64,000 nt of DNA from Paenibacillus sp. JZ16 (GTDB taxonomy: Bacteria > Bacillota > Bacilli > Paenibacillales > Paenibacillaceae), in NCBI RefSeq assembly GCF_015326965.1, contig NZ_CP017659.1:3582501-3646500 (forward strand), in the 5' to 3' direction. Positions 54,799 to 64,000 of the stretch are shown piece by piece (positions within the stretch are counted from its first letter, which is position 1; each line of letters begins with the position of its first letter). The translations under genes and the position numbers were made by a program. The notes under the pieces are model-generated. The model ran no database searches. It saw nothing but the letters and a program-made list of their open reading frames with translations, and was not told the origin of the DNA.

Positions 54799-54875
54799 CA
54801 AGCACCAAACTCCTGTCTAACCCAACACGCCCTAAACGGACGAATAGCGGATATGTATATCCCCATCATACCCCT

Positions 54876-55964
54876 TTACTGGGCTTTTTCCAACAGTTTT
54901 GGTTTTGCGAAGATCATTCGGCCCGCCGAGGTTTGCAGTACGCTGGTAACGAGCACTTCCATCATCGTGCCGATGTACTCGCGCCCGCCCTCCACGACAA
55001 TCATCGTGCCGTCATCCAGATACGCGACGCCTTGACCATGCTCCTTGCCGTCCTTGATAATCTGTACCAGTATTTCTTCCCCTGGCAGGACCACCGGTTT
55101 GACCGCGTTAGCGAGATCATTAATGTTCAGGACCGACACACCCTGCAGCTCGCAAACCTTATTCAAGTTAAAATCATTGGTGACCACTTTGCCCTGAAGC
55201 ACTTTGGCCAGCTTCACCAGCTTGCTGTCGACCTCGGATATTTCCTCAAAGTCGCCTTCATAAATGAGTACCTTGACGTCCAGCTCTTTCTGGATTTTGT
55301 TCAAAATATCAAGGCCGCGCCGGCCGCGATTTCGCTTAAGAAGGTCTGAGGAATCCGCAATATGCTGAAGTTCCTCCAGAACAAACTCAGGAATGACAAT
55401 CGTTCCTTCGATAAATCCGGTCTTGCAAATATCCGCAATTCTCCCGTCAATAATGACGCTCGTATCCAAAATCTTATGTTCCTCTATTCGCCGGCCCTCA
55501 GGCTCAGCGGCTTGGCTCCACTTGCCTGACATCCACAAGGACGCCAATTCATCCTTCTTCTCCAGTCCAATGCGAAACCCGACGTAACCGCCGAGCAGCG
55601 TAATGCCAACCTGCAGCAGCTGCCCTGCTTGTCCAAGCAAGGACAACCCCGGTGACAGCAATAGCGACAGCAGCAGGCCGCTCAACAGTCCCGCTGTACC
55701 CGCAGCCAGCTCATTCATCGGAATCCGGGAGAACGAAGTGATCAGGCTGTGCAGCCATCTCGTGACCCGATCCGCTGACAGCACGCCGATCATGCCAAAC
55801 AATAATCCTCCAAGCACCGCGAAGGCTCCGCTTCCCGCTGCAAATAAACCTTGTCCAAAAATAGGCGAGAGCCCTGAGAAAGACCGTTCCATTGTATGAT
55901 ATAACGTATACCCGCCCCATGCTCCGCATAATACTGTAAATGCTAAAATAGCTTTTTTTAACAT
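54876..55964 (-). CDS. PIN/TRAM domain membrane protein (YacL type)
   Basis: A 362-residue protein: four hydrophobic segments in the first 145 residues, then a PIN nuclease-like domain (ILDTSVIIDGRIADICKTGFI and TNDFNLNKVCELQGV carry the acidic residues) and a C-terminal TRAM domain (GKEHGQGVAYLDDGTMIVVEGG) likely to bind RNA. B. subtilis YacL lies at the same place. Role unknown. The ATG at 55964 has GGAGG 13 bases upstream, so the start is a little uncertain. Confidence 0.9.
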   Translation of the reverse strand: MLKKAILAFTVLCGAWGGYTLYHTMERSFSGLSPIFGQGLFAAGSGAFAVLGGLLFGMIGVLSADRVTRWLHSLITSFSRIPMNELAAGTAGLLSGLLLSLLLSPGLSLLGQAGQLLQVGITLLGGYVGFRIGLEKKDELASLWMSGKWSQAAEPEGRRIEEHKILDTSVIIDGRIADICKTGFIEGTIVIPEFVLEELQHIADSSDLLKRNRGRRGLDILNKIQKELDVKVLIYEGDFEEISEVDSKLVKLAKVLQGKVVTNDFNLNKVCELQGVSVLNINDLANAVKPVVLPGEEILVQIIKDGKEHGQGVAYLDDGTMIVVEGGREYIGTMMEVLVTSVLQTSAGRMIFAKPKLLEKAQ

Positions 55965-56297
55965 GAGCTTCCGCACACCTCCTTTTTATACCTGAATATC
56001 TTTGCTTCTATTTTCCAGTATGGTCCAATTTATAAAGTCGTAATCGTGCCGGCCCATCTTTTTTTAAGATTATCGAATGTAACGTTTTTCGCTGGAACCC
56101 AATAAATTGGATCATCGCAGGATAAACATCCCCAAAAACGCGGTGTCTCTTCTGTTGAAGCGCATCGATTGACGTTTTTTTTATAATATTTCCATATCCC
56201 CATATTCTACCGGTTTCGCCTACCCCCATCAGGCTTTGACGTGTACTGACATCAACCTCACAAATGGAATTGACCGCCTGCAGACACCTGAAATTGG
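55965..56297. other. intergenic region, YacL-type gene to 56.3 kb
   Basis: Contains no gene I can support. A 73-codon minus-strand frame (56008-56229) has no ribosome site and irregular composition. A/T-rich stretches at 56029-56070 and 56170-56200 may hold the promoter of the PIN/TRAM gene, but no good -35/-10 pair is seen. Confidence 0.4.
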
Positions 56298-56327
56298 TTG
56301 AAATCGCCTGAACTAGTGGAATATAAT
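56298..56327 (+). promoter_or_regulatory. promoter of the plus-strand small gene
   Basis: TTGAAA (56298-56303), 18 bases, TATAAT (56322-56327), 34 bases before the ATG. A good sigma-A match for a gene facing against all its neighbours. Confidence 0.7.
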
Positions 56328-56361
56328 GAACTCAATTCATAATATCGAGGTGGATGTATAA

Positions 56362-56757
56362 ATGAGCGCTCCTAGTTTACAGGCTTTTCAGGACCAAGTT
56401 TCCGAATTGTTGCTCCGTCACCGCAGTCTCTTGGATGTTCTGTCTAAAAATGGTCAAAGCAATGCTTCAGTCAACCGGGCCGTAACCAAGGCCATCACAG
56501 AATGCGGATGCATCGAGCTCCACGCTACGAAGCAAACCTTCGATATCGGCGCTGATCTCGAATCAGCCCGGGAATTAGCCGGCACGCACGTCGAAGGCCA
56601 TCTGTGCGAGAATTGCCGTGAAGCGGTTAGCACCGAGCTTGGCCGCAACCTATTTTATATGTCTGCCCTTGCGAATCTTCTGGACATTCAACTGGATGAG
56701 GTTGTTGTCAAGGAGTCGCAGAAATGCTCCACATTGGGTATTTTTAACCTGTCGTAA
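56362..56757 (+). CDS. MazG-like small protein, function unknown
   Basis: A 131-residue mostly helical protein. The C-terminal STELGRNLFYMSALANLLDIQLDEVVVKE resembles the last helices of MazG-type nucleotide pyrophosphohydrolases, but acidic residues of the EExxD motif are partly lost (Asn in place of Asp). Four Cys occur as CGC (about 48-50) and CENC (about 82-85), hinting at a metal site. AGGTGG precedes the ATG. It is the only plus-strand gene right of 4.7 kb and has its own promoter and terminator. I cannot give a function. Confidence 0.8.
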   Translation: MSAPSLQAFQDQVSELLLRHRSLLDVLSKNGQSNASVNRAVTKAITECGCIELHATKQTFDIGADLESARELAGTHVEGHLCENCREAVSTELGRNLFYMSALANLLDIQLDEVVVKESQKCSTLGIFNLS

Positions 56758-56810
56758 GACCGTCAACATGATGACGGTTCGTAACGGCAAGGCACTCCAT
56801 GCATACAAAA

Positions 56811-56852
56811 AAAGCATTTATCTCGCTGCGCTAGCAGGGAAATAAATGCTTT
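56811..56852. terminator. bidirectional terminator between the small gene and pssA
   Basis: AAAGCATTTAT-TC-GC / GC-GA-ATAAATGCTTTTT forms a long stem between convergent genes with T runs on both sides. A second hairpin, ACCGTCA/TGACGGT, lies at 56759-56779. Confidence 0.88.
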
Positions 56853-56879
56853 TTATTTGGAGCTATGTCCGAATCCGGC

Positions 56880-57614
56880 TTATCGGTCAGAGGATTGATA
56901 GGCCTCATCTGAATTGGGATCATCCTTTTTGCGACGTTTTTTGCGGTTCAGCCTGCGGAAATTCTGCTGCAAGCCATAACCTGCGTACAGGACCAATGGC
57001 AAGAATATCAGCTTGGAGGTCTGCTCTGGTAAGAACACGGCAACCATAACTGCGCCAATGATGACGAGGGGCGTAAATTTAATCGCTGTTTTCGGAATGC
57101 CAATCTTCTTGAAGTTCGGGTACTTGACTGCGCTAACCATGAGATAAGAAAGCAGAAGTACGGCAATAATCATATAAGTTGCTGTAATCTCTTCATGGAA
57201 TAACGCCAAGGTTGCCAGCACGCCTCCCGCAGCGGGGATCGGCAGGCCGATAAAATATCCCGGTATGCCCGGACGAACATTAAATCTTGCAAGACGCAGT
57301 GCGCCGCACATCGGAAATATGGCGGTCACTGTCCAAGCCAGTGCTGTATTAATATCCGTAAACGCTACGGTATACATAATGAGTGCCGGTGCTACGCCAA
57401 ATGAAATTACATCGGATAATGAGTCAAGTTCCTTACCGAGCTCGCTTTGGGCATTTAACGCCCGAGCTACCCGACCGTCCAGTCCGTCAAGGAGCATGGC
57501 AATGATAATCATAATAGCCGCCATACTCGTTCGACCTTCCGTCGCCAAGATGATACCAATCATTCCGAGAAACAGATTACCTAAAGTAAACATGTTCGGA
57601 ATTGATTTCGTCAT
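56880..57614 (-). CDS. pssA: CDP-diacylglycerol--serine O-phosphatidyltransferase
   Basis: A 244-residue membrane enzyme making phosphatidylserine. The CDP-alcohol phosphotransferase motif DGLDGRVARALNAQSELGKELDSLSD (about 43-68) is intact with its Asp residues. About seven hydrophobic segments follow. The C-terminal tail is very basic then acidic (LNRKKRRKKDDPNSDEAY). It lies 49 bases after disA. Confidence 0.95.
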   Translation of the reverse strand: MTKSIPNMFTLGNLFLGMIGIILATEGRTSMAAIMIIIAMLLDGLDGRVARALNAQSELGKELDSLSDVISFGVAPALIMYTVAFTDINTALAWTVTAIFPMCGALRLARFNVRPGIPGYFIGLPIPAAGGVLATLALFHEEITATYMIIAVLLLSYLMVSAVKYPNFKKIGIPKTAIKFTPLVIIGAVMVAVFLPEQTSKLIFLPLVLYAGYGLQQNFRRLNRKKRRKKDDPNSDEAYQSSDR

Positions 57615-57663
57615 TTTTTATTCACCTCATTAATGTTACGTACGAACATCGATTGTAGGTCTT

Positions 57664-58740
57664 TTAGATTTGTCTGTCAATGAATACTTGTTCTTGCAAT
57701 CGTTTCAGACCTTCTTTAATGGTGCGTGCGCGAACTTCGCCAATCCCGTCCACTTCATCAAGTTCATGGATGGAAGCGGTCATAATGCTGGATAAATCAT
57801 GGAACTGATCTACCAGATTACGAACGATCACATTCGGCAGGCGCGGGATTTTGTTCAAAATTCGGTAACCACGCGGCAGTATTTCTTCCTCCGATGCAGC
57901 GGCGGAAGCCGGATAACCAAGAAGTCTTACAATATGATGAATGTCCAGCAGCTCCTCATCCGTTGAACGCTTCAGCGCGAGAATGATCTCGCGGATCTTC
58001 TCCTCGCTGTACTCCCGGGCATAGTCCGCATACAGCAGCCAAGCCTCTTCCTCCATATTGCTCACAAGCTCATCCATCTGCATGCTGATCAAGCGGCCTT
58101 CGTTACCGAGCTCGTTGATATAACGCTTGATCTCCTTCTTGATGCGGAGCACCATCTCGACGCGCTGTATCACATTCACGACTTCCGGAATGGTAACCAG
58201 TTCTTCAAATTCAGACGCCGAGAGGTTGGTGAGTGATTGATTAAGCACCACGCGGTATCGCTCCAAGGTCTGTATAGCCTGATTGGCCTTGGTTAGGATA
58301 ACGCCGATTTCCTTCAATGCATACCGCAGCGATCCTTGATACAGCGTAATGATGTTTCGGCGCTGCGAGATGGACACAACCAGCTTACCTGTCTGTTTCG
58401 CTACCCGCTCCGCTGTTCTGTGCCGTATCCCTGTCTCGATGGAAGAGATCGAGGAATCCGGAATCAGCTGGGTATTCGCATATAAGATTCGTTTCAAGTC
58501 TTCACTAAGGATGATGGCGCCGTCCATCTTGGCTAGCTCGTATAAATAGTTTGGCGAAAAATCGCAGTTAATGGAGAAGCCGCCGTCGACAACTTCCATT
58601 ACCTCCGGGCTGTAGCCTACAACGATCAGGGCGCCCGTCTTCGCCCGCAGCACGTTCTCCAGTCCGTCGCGAAACGGCGTTCCCGGTGCTACCAGCTTTA
58701 GCAAATCATTCATTTTGTCCAGTTGGCTCGTTTCTTTCAC
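57664..58740 (-). CDS. disA: DNA integrity scanning protein DisA (diadenylate cyclase)
   Basis: A 358-residue octamer-forming protein making c-di-AMP. DAC domain: [12 protein letters not shown] (DGA motif, near residue 72) and [11 protein letters not shown] (RHR motif, near 106). The C-terminal helix-hairpin-helix part ([46 protein letters not shown]) binds branched DNA. It starts at GTG and is 13 bases after radA, as in B. subtilis. Confidence 0.97.
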   Translation of the reverse strand: MKETSQLDKMNDLLKLVAPGTPFRDGLENVLRAKTGALIVVGYSPEVMEVVDGGFSINCDFSPNYLYELAKMDGAIILSEDLKRILYANTQLIPDSSISSIETGIRHRTAERVAKQTGKLVVSISQRRNIITLYQGSLRYALKEIGVILTKANQAIQTLERYRVVLNQSLTNLSASEFEELVTIPEVVNVIQRVEMVLRIKKEIKRYINELGNEGRLISMQMDELVSNMEEEAWLLYADYAREYSEEKIREIILALKRSTDEELLDIHHIVRLLGYPASAAASEEEILPRGYRILNKIPRLPNVIVRNLVDQFHDLSSIMTASIHELDEVDGIGEVRARTIKEGLKRLQEQVFIDRQI

Positions 58741-58753
58741 CTTCGTATGCCCC

Positions 58754-60121
58754 CTAATCTAACGCAACCGCTAATGCATCTGCAACGGTGTTTACTCCTA
58801 TAATTTGTATTCCTTTCGGATGCTTCCATCCCTTCAAACTCTTCTCCGGCATGAGTACGCGCTTAAAACCCAGCTTCTCGGCTTCTCTTACCCTCTGCTC
58901 CGCTCTTGAAACGGCCCGAACCTCACCGGTCAAACCCACCTCGCCAAAAATAACGTCATACGGCTTGGTCGGAATATCGCGGAAGCTGGACGCTATGCTG
59001 ACCGCTATGGCCAGATCCACCGCAGGTTCATCGAGCTTCACGCCGCCCGCTACGTTCAGATAGGCGTCTTGGGTTTGCAGGTACATGCCCATCCGTTTCT
59101 CCAGCACGGCAATGATTAGATTCATGCGGTGGTGGTCCACCCCTGTGCCCATTCGGCGCGGTGACGGGAAGTGGGTTGTGGAGATGAGCGCCTGCAGTTC
59201 GACCAGAACCGGGCGAGTTCCCTCCATGCTTGCAACAACGGTTGAACCCGCTACACCTAAAGGCCGTTCAGATAAAAACAGTTCGGATGGATTCCCGACC
59301 TCCCGAAGTCCATCCTCACCCATCTCAAAAATGCCAATCTCATTCGTCGAACCGAAACGGTTCTTTACCGCACGAAGCAAACGGTAAGTATGGTGACGCT
59401 CTCCTTCAAAATAAAGCACACAGTCCACCATGTGCTCCAGCATCCTTGGGCCTGCAATAGCGCCTTCCTTGGTCACATGACCGACCAGGACGGTCGCTAT
59501 GCCCTTCACCTTCGCCAATCGCATGAAGCGTGCCGTACACTCCCGTACCTGGGAAACGCTGCCCGGCGCACTGGTTACCTCCGGCAAATACACCGTCTGA
59601 ATGGAGTCAATGACAACAAAGCCAGGCTTTACGTTCTCAATGGCTTCCTCAATCGACTCGAGATTGGTTTCACATAGGACAAACAGCTCCGGGGACAGCG
59701 CCCCGAGCCGATCTGCACGCAGCTTGGTCTGGCGTACGGATTCCTCACCCGAAATGTACAGAACGCGTATACCGTTCTGAGCCAATCGATTGGAGGCTTG
59801 CAGCAGCAGCGTGGATTTGCCGATGCCGGGATCACCGCCGACTAACACAAGTGAACCTGGGACAAGCCCGCCGCCGAGCACACGGTTCAATTCCGCAATG
59901 CCCGTCTGGATTCTGGGTTCTTTACCGCTTTCTATATTTATGATCGAAAGGGGTTTTTCTTTACTATGAAAAAGAGGGGAATTCATCCCCTGCGTCTTGA
60001 TTACCGTCTCGGTCTCCTCTACCATGGAATTCCATGATTGGCAGCCCGGACATTTTCCGAACCATTTGGGCGCTTCATAGCCGCACTCGGTACAGAAAAA
60101 TTTCGTTTTAGTTTTTGCCAT
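58754..60121 (-). CDS. radA: DNA repair protein RadA
   Basis: A 455-residue RecA-like helicase of homologous recombination. Zinc finger C10, C13, C24, C27; Walker [11 protein letters not shown] near residue 94; the RadA-specific KNRFG motif near 250; C-terminal Lon-protease-like domain. In B. subtilis RadA binds DisA and lowers its activity. The ATG at 60121 ([14 protein letters not shown]) has AAAGGAG 6 bases upstream; the frame to 60184 adds 21 non-family residues. Confidence 0.97.
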   Translation of the reverse strand: MAKTKTKFFCTECGYEAPKWFGKCPGCQSWNSMVEETETVIKTQGMNSPLFHSKEKPLSIINIESGKEPRIQTGIAELNRVLGGGLVPGSLVLVGGDPGIGKSTLLLQASNRLAQNGIRVLYISGEESVRQTKLRADRLGALSPELFVLCETNLESIEEAIENVKPGFVVIDSIQTVYLPEVTSAPGSVSQVRECTARFMRLAKVKGIATVLVGHVTKEGAIAGPRMLEHMVDCVLYFEGERHHTYRLLRAVKNRFGSTNEIGIFEMGEDGLREVGNPSELFLSERPLGVAGSTVVASMEGTRPVLVELQALISTTHFPSPRRMGTGVDHHRMNLIIAVLEKRMGMYLQTQDAYLNVAGGVKLDEPAVDLAIAVSIASSFRDIPTKPYDVIFGEVGLTGEVRAVSRAEQRVREAEKLGFKRVLMPEKSLKGWKHPKGIQIIGVNTVADALAVALD

Positions 60122-60328
60122 GTGAGTCTCCTTTATGTCGCACATCATTTGTCGGATTCCGTAAAACCCTGCAAAATCAGGCATTAATCAAAGTTTACCA
60201 TTTCTTATAATTCAACGTAAAGGTTAATTGGAAACTTTACGCGGGATGAGAAGGATTTGTTTCAAATTTGAAGGGGCGAGTGGGATACAAGGCTTTAATT
60301 GCTGGAGAATATAAACTAAAAACCGTGT
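60122..60328. other. radA upstream region
   Basis: No gene. On the minus strand a hairpin CGTAAAG/CTTTACG (60216-60241) overlaps a weak promoter-like TTACGT, 17 bases, TAAACT. The rest up to the structured repeat shows nothing. Confidence 0.35.
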
Positions 60329-60458
60329 CCGCTTCGCTGCCGGATCGTTCTTACGATCGCTGTTAAACCCAGGAAACTGGAATTGATATCAAAAGTGGTT
60401 TCCCGGTTTTAAAGGCGACCGCTATCGCTTCTTCAGAACGATTCCGTCCTCTCCGCTC
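60329..60458. repeat. structured intergenic repeat, copy B
   Basis: Second copy of the element at 51836-51968, same orientation. The 24-base block is at 60341-60364 and the 3' block at 60411-60458. The central stem is different in sequence: TTAAACCCAGGAAAC (60363-60377) with GTTTCCCGGTTTTAA (60398-60412), 13 of 15 pairs and one further G-U on the minus-strand RNA. It lies between the clpC terminator and radA. Confidence 0.85.
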
Positions 60459-60561
60459 GGTTGAACTGTAGGAATTTCAAACTAATCACAAGCAGCTCAT
60501 ACCGAGTACCCTTCAAAAGATATCCCCATCATGCAGTACCGGAATCTGACTTCACACCAAC

Positions 60562-60597
60562 AAAACAAAACCCCGCTGGATTTAACTCCAGCGGGGG
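60562..60597 (-). terminator. terminator downstream of clpC
   Basis: Minus strand CCCCGCTGGA, loop, TCCAGCGGGG then TTTTGTTTTG. It ends the ctsR-mcsA-mcsB-clpC type operon. Confidence 0.9.
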
Positions 60598-60606
60598 GTG
60601 TACATC

Positions 60607-63063
60607 TTATTCCGTTTCGGCCGATGCGGCCGTTACACTTTCACTCTTGTTCACAACCAGCTCGCCGTTTGCTTCATCGATGACAAGCGAATCACCCTTG
60701 GCCACCGTACCTTTCAACAGCTCCTCGGAGAGACGATCCTCGATGTGCTTCTGGATAGCCCGGCGCAGCGGGCGGGCACCGAAGGCCGGATCGTATCCTT
60801 CCTTCGCAATGAAGGCCTTCGCTTTGTCTGTGAGCTCGAAATGCACCTCGAATTCCTTCAGACGCTTGCGCAGCTCGTCGGACATTAATGTCACGATTTC
60901 GGCAATGTGTTTCTCTTCCAGAGAGTGGAATACGATAATCTCGTCAATCCGGTTCAAGAACTCCGGACGGAAGCTCTTCTTGAGCTCATCCATCACTTTG
61001 CCTTTCATGTTGTTATAATCGCGACCTGCATCCGTCACCGCAGTAAATCCAAGCGTAGAATTTTTCTTGATCGCTTCCGCTCCCACGTTGGAGGTCAGGA
61101 TGATCAGGGTGTTCCGGAAGTCCACCACGCGGCCCTTGGAATCGGTCAAGCGTCCATCTTCCAACACTTGAAGCAGGATGTTGAATACCTCAGGATGCGC
61201 CTTTTCGATTTCGTCGAGCAGGACAACGGAATACGGTTTGCGGCGTACTTTCTCGGTCAGCTGACCGCCTTCCTCGTAACCTACATATCCCGGAGGCGCT
61301 CCGACGAGACGTGACGTGGAATGCTTCTCCATGTACTCGGACATATCGATCCGCACAACCGCATTCTCATCTCCGAACATCGCTTCAGCAAGGGCACGTG
61401 CCAGCTCAGTTTTACCTACCCCTGTAGGACCCAGGAAGATGAAGGAGCCCATTGGACGCTTCGGATCTTTCAAGCCTGCGCGTGCACGACGAACCGCACG
61501 GCTGACCGCTTTGACCGCTTCCTCTTGACCGATCACGCGGCTGTGGAGGATTTCTTCCAGATTCAGAAGACGCTCGGTCTCTTCTTCTTTCAGTTTATTT
61601 ACAGGAATACCCGTCCAGTTGGCGACAACGTCGGCGATATCCTCCGGCGTTACCTCGGAATCGGTACGTCCTTGTTTTTCTTTCCATTGATTCTTCGTGA
61701 TTTCTAGTTCTTCGCGGAGCTTCTGCTCCGTATCGCGCAGCGCTGCAGCCTTCTCGAATTCCTGGCTTTGGACAGCTGCGTCTTTCTCTTTGCGGATGTC
61801 CTCCAGATGCGCTTCCTGATCTTTCAGATTAGGCGGTATGGTATACGTATGAAGGCGAACTTTTGAACCAGCCTCGTCAATCAGATCAATCGCTTTATCC
61901 GGCAGGAAGCGGTCCGTAATGTAGCGGTCTGACAATTTCACAGCCTGCTCGATCGCTTCATCCGTAATTTTCACGCGGTGATGCGCTTCATAACGGTCAC
62001 GCAGTCCATACAGAATCTGAATGGCTTCCTCAGGCGACGGTTGGTCCACCGTGATCGGTTGGAAACGACGCTCGAGGGCAGCATCTTTTTCAATATATTT
62101 GCGGTATTCATCCAGTGTGGTTGCTCCGATGCACTGAAGTTCTCCGCGTGCCAATGATGGCTTAAGAATGTTGGAAGCGTCAATCGCACCTTCTGCACCG
62201 CCTGCACCGATCAAGGTATGCAGCTCATCGATGAACAGAACGATGTTGCCCGCTTGACGAATCTCATCCATGATTTTTTTCAGGCGATCCTCAAACTCGC
62301 CGCGGTATTTCGTACCGGCAACAACCGAGCCCATATCCAGCGTCATGACGCGTTTGTCACGCAGTGTCTCCGGAATTTCATTATTAATGATGCGTTGTGC
62401 CAGACCTTCCGCAATCGCCGTCTTACCTACCCCTGGTTCACCAATCAACACCGGGTTGTTCTTCGTACGGCGGCTTAACACCTGAATCACGCGCTCGATT
62501 TCTTTGCTGCGTCCAATGACCGGATCCAGGTTGCCTTCTTTGGCAATGGCGGTCAGATCGCGAGCGAGGCTGTCAAGTGTAGGCGTGCTTACGTTTTGCG
62601 GCGTGCCATGATGGCTCGATACCGCTTCGCTGCTGCCGAGCAGCTGCAGCACTTGCTGGCGGGCTTTGTTCAGGCTAATGCCCAGGTTGTTCAGCACGCG
62701 TGCGGCAACCCCTTCACCTTCACGAATCAGCCCCAACAGAATATGCTCCGTACCTACGTAGGTATGACCAAGCTTACGAGCTTCGTCCATGGAGAGCTCA
62801 ATTACCTTTTTCGCTCTTGGCGTATAGGCAATGTTGGTAGGCTGCTCCTGACCGCGTCCGATTAATGTTTCGACTTCATCCTGAATTTTCTCAAGACCAA
62901 GTCCAAGTCCGATCAGCGCTTTGGCTGCAATGCCGTCTCCTTCACGAATAAGTCCTAGCAGGATATGTTCTGTGCCGATATTGTTGTGCCCCAGTCGTAC
63001 TGCTTCTTCCTGAGCCAATGCAAGCACCTTTTGTGCACGTTCCGTAAATCTGCCAAACATCAT
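60607..63063 (-). CDS. clpC: ATP-dependent Clp protease ATP-binding subunit ClpC
   Basis: An 818-residue Hsp100 unfoldase partnering ClpP. Two N-domain repeats (about 1-145, [24 protein letters not shown] and its second copy), NBD1 with GEPGVGKT near 208, a UVR-type coiled middle ([26 protein letters not shown], about 420-450), NBD2 with [11 protein letters not shown] near 550 and a ClpP loop region. ClpC with McsB degrades arginine-phosphorylated proteins. Start is [14 protein letters not shown] behind GGAGG. Confidence 0.98.
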   Translation of the reverse strand: MMFGRFTERAQKVLALAQEEAVRLGHNNIGTEHILLGLIREGDGIAAKALIGLGLGLEKIQDEVETLIGRGQEQPTNIAYTPRAKKVIELSMDEARKLGHTYVGTEHILLGLIREGEGVAARVLNNLGISLNKARQQVLQLLGSSEAVSSHHGTPQNVSTPTLDSLARDLTAIAKEGNLDPVIGRSKEIERVIQVLSRRTKNNPVLIGEPGVGKTAIAEGLAQRIINNEIPETLRDKRVMTLDMGSVVAGTKYRGEFEDRLKKIMDEIRQAGNIVLFIDELHTLIGAGGAEGAIDASNILKPSLARGELQCIGATTLDEYRKYIEKDAALERRFQPITVDQPSPEEAIQILYGLRDRYEAHHRVKITDEAIEQAVKLSDRYITDRFLPDKAIDLIDEAGSKVRLHTYTIPPNLKDQEAHLEDIRKEKDAAVQSQEFEKAAALRDTEQKLREELEITKNQWKEKQGRTDSEVTPEDIADVVANWTGIPVNKLKEEETERLLNLEEILHSRVIGQEEAVKAVSRAVRRARAGLKDPKRPMGSFIFLGPTGVGKTELARALAEAMFGDENAVVRIDMSEYMEKHSTSRLVGAPPGYVGYEEGGQLTEKVRRKPYSVVLLDEIEKAHPEVFNILLQVLEDGRLTDSKGRVVDFRNTLIILTSNVGAEAIKKNSTLGFTAVTDAGRDYNNMKGKVMDELKKSFRPEFLNRIDEIIVFHSLEEKHIAEIVTLMSDELRKRLKEFEVHFELTDKAKAFIAKEGYDPAFGARPLRRAIQKHIEDRLSEELLKGTVAKGDSLVIDEANGELVVNKSESVTAASAETE

Positions 63064-63173
63064 AGTATTGCACCTCCACGTTTCAATTAATATATTGAAC
63101 CTCGCGGATTTCGGTGTATCGTCAGCAATAGGACGCTTAAACCGTCATCCAACAGTAAAACGAGTATAAATCC

Positions 63174-64000
63174 TTAATGGTTACCCAATGTTTCTCTGAT
63201 AAGCTTAGCCCTGTACATGTCGCGTTCGGAAGGAGTCATGCCCTCTCCATAGGTCTTCTGCAGAAAGCCCGGCTGCGTCTTCACATTCAGTTCATTCATG
63301 ACCGGGATTTCCGGACCGTCCAAGAGGCCGAGATCCACGCCAAGCCGAACATCGGACAAACGCTGGGCCGCTTCCTTGGAATCCATCACCGCCGCATAGG
63401 ACAGTATGCCATAGGAGCGCATAACCCGATCCGTAATCCGGAGCTTGGATTCACCCAAGAGCCGGGCTCTGGCATTCTTCTCATGCTCGATGATTTGCAG
63501 GGCAACGCTGTGCAGATTCTCAATGATCTCCGTCTCGGTTTGACCGAGCGTAATCTGATTCGAGATTTGAAACAGGTTGCCTAATGCTTCGCTGCCTTCG
63601 CCGTAAATCCCTCTTACAGTCAAACCTACCTGCGATACAGCCGAGAGAATCCGGTTAATCTGCTGTGTCATAACAAGAGCGGGCAGATGCATCATGACCG
63701 ATGCGCGAAGGCCGGTTCCGACATTGGTCGGACAGCTGGTAAGATAACCTCGCTTGTCATCAAATGCATAATCGATCTCGGATTCAAAAACATCATCCAG
63801 CGCCGTCGCACGTGCCCATGCCTCACGAACCTGAAATCCGGGATATAAGCACTGTATGCGCAGGTGATCCTCTTCATTGATCATAATGCTGACGGATTCA
63901 TCTTCCGTAAGGATGACTGCACCGTTTCGGGATTCATTCGCCAGATTGGGACTGATCAGATGCTTCTCAACAAGAACCTTCTTATCCAGCTCATCAATCT
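63174..64000 (-). CDS. mcsB: protein arginine kinase McsB (5'-truncated by the window)
   Basis: The frame is open to the right edge, giving at least 275 residues without a start; the listed internal Met is not the start. Reading inward it gives IDELDKKVLVEKHLISPNLANESRNGAVILTEDESVSIMINEEDHLRIQ, the guanido-kinase part of McsB, then the GYLTSCPTNVGTGLRASVMMHLPALV stretch with the catalytic Cys. McsB phosphorylates Arg on damaged proteins to mark them for ClpC. It is 110 bases before clpC; mcsA and ctsR should lie further right. Confidence 0.95.
   Translation of the reverse strand, partial: IDELDKKVLVEKHLISPNLANESRNGAVILTEDESVSIMINEEDHLRIQCLYPGFQVREAWARATALDDVFESEIDYAFDDKRGYLTSCPTNVGTGLRASVMMHLPALVMTQQINRILSAVSQVGLTVRGIYGEGSEALGNLFQISNQITLGQTETEIIENLHSVALQIIEHEKNARARLLGESKLRITDRVMRSYGILSYAAVMDSKEAAQRLSDVRLGVDLGLLDGPEIPVMNELNVKTQPGFLQKTYGEGMTPSERDMYRAKLIRETLGNH

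Noticed and set aside
56008-56229. 73-codon minus-strand frame upstream of the PIN/TRAM gene
   Set aside because: No ribosome site, starts in irregular DNA, no recognisable protein; kept only as an intergenic note.

Overview
The window is a stretch of core chromosome from a low-GC Gram-positive spore former, most likely Paenibacillus. The genus is an inference from gene order (16S - pdaB - kbaA - gerD - salA - cwlD, then the ribosomal superoperon to rpoB and sigH, then cysS/cysE/gltX, ispD/ispF, radA/disA, clpC/mcsB), from protein sequence, and from pssA beside disA. The order is largely that of the Bacillus subtilis origin-proximal region. Nearly everything is on the minus strand, so it is read from the right end to the left; only pdaB, gerD and one small gene at 56.4 kb are on the plus strand.

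Region by region: 1-1.1 kb is the 5' half of a 16S rRNA with two tandem promoters. 1.1-6.7 kb holds a small unknown gene and sporulation/germination genes (spoIIM-like, pdaB, kbaA, gerD, salA, cwlD). 6.8-11.2 kb is an accessory insert relative to B. subtilis: sat and cysH for sulfate assimilation, then a DHA2 efflux pump with its MarR regulator and palindromic upstream DNA. 11.3-28.9 kb is the ribosomal superoperon (rpsI, rplM, truA, rplQ, rpoA, rpsK, rpsM, rpmJ, infA, a KOW protein, map, adk, secY, then the spc and S10 clusters); the energy-coupling transporter genes that B. subtilis has between rplQ and truA are missing. 29.3-34.1 kb is the str operon (L7Ae-like protein, rpsL, rpsG, fusA, tuf). 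34.2-42.5 kb is rpoC, rpoB and an RsmC-type methyltransferase. 42.6-46 kb is rplL, rplJ, rplA, rplK, nusG, secE, rpmG. 46.6-53.5 kb is sigH, rae1, rlmB, mrnC, cysS, cysE behind a cysteine T-box, and gltX. 53.6-60.1 kb is ispF, ispD, a PIN/TRAM protein, a plus-strand MazG-like gene, pssA, disA, radA. 60.6 kb to the end is clpC and a 5'-truncated mcsB.

The genes group into translation and transcription machinery, sporulation control (sigH, kbaA, spoIIM-like, pdaB, gerD, cwlD), genome and protein quality control (radA, disA, clpC, mcsB), and sulfur/cysteine metabolism (sat, cysH, cysE, cysS). Regulatory RNA is visible: an L10 leader with attenuator, an L13-type leader, a Cys T-box, and several strong sigma-A promoters.

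No phage, transposase, CRISPR array or toxin system is visible, and no new multi-gene system. The best unexplained signals are intergenic: two ~130-bp copies of one element (51.8 and 60.3 kb) that share conserved blocks but carry different-sequence hairpins at the same place; a duplicated hairpin upstream of rpmJ; a nested inverted repeat upstream of truA; and near-perfect palindromes with DnaA-box-like 9-mers between marR and rpsI.
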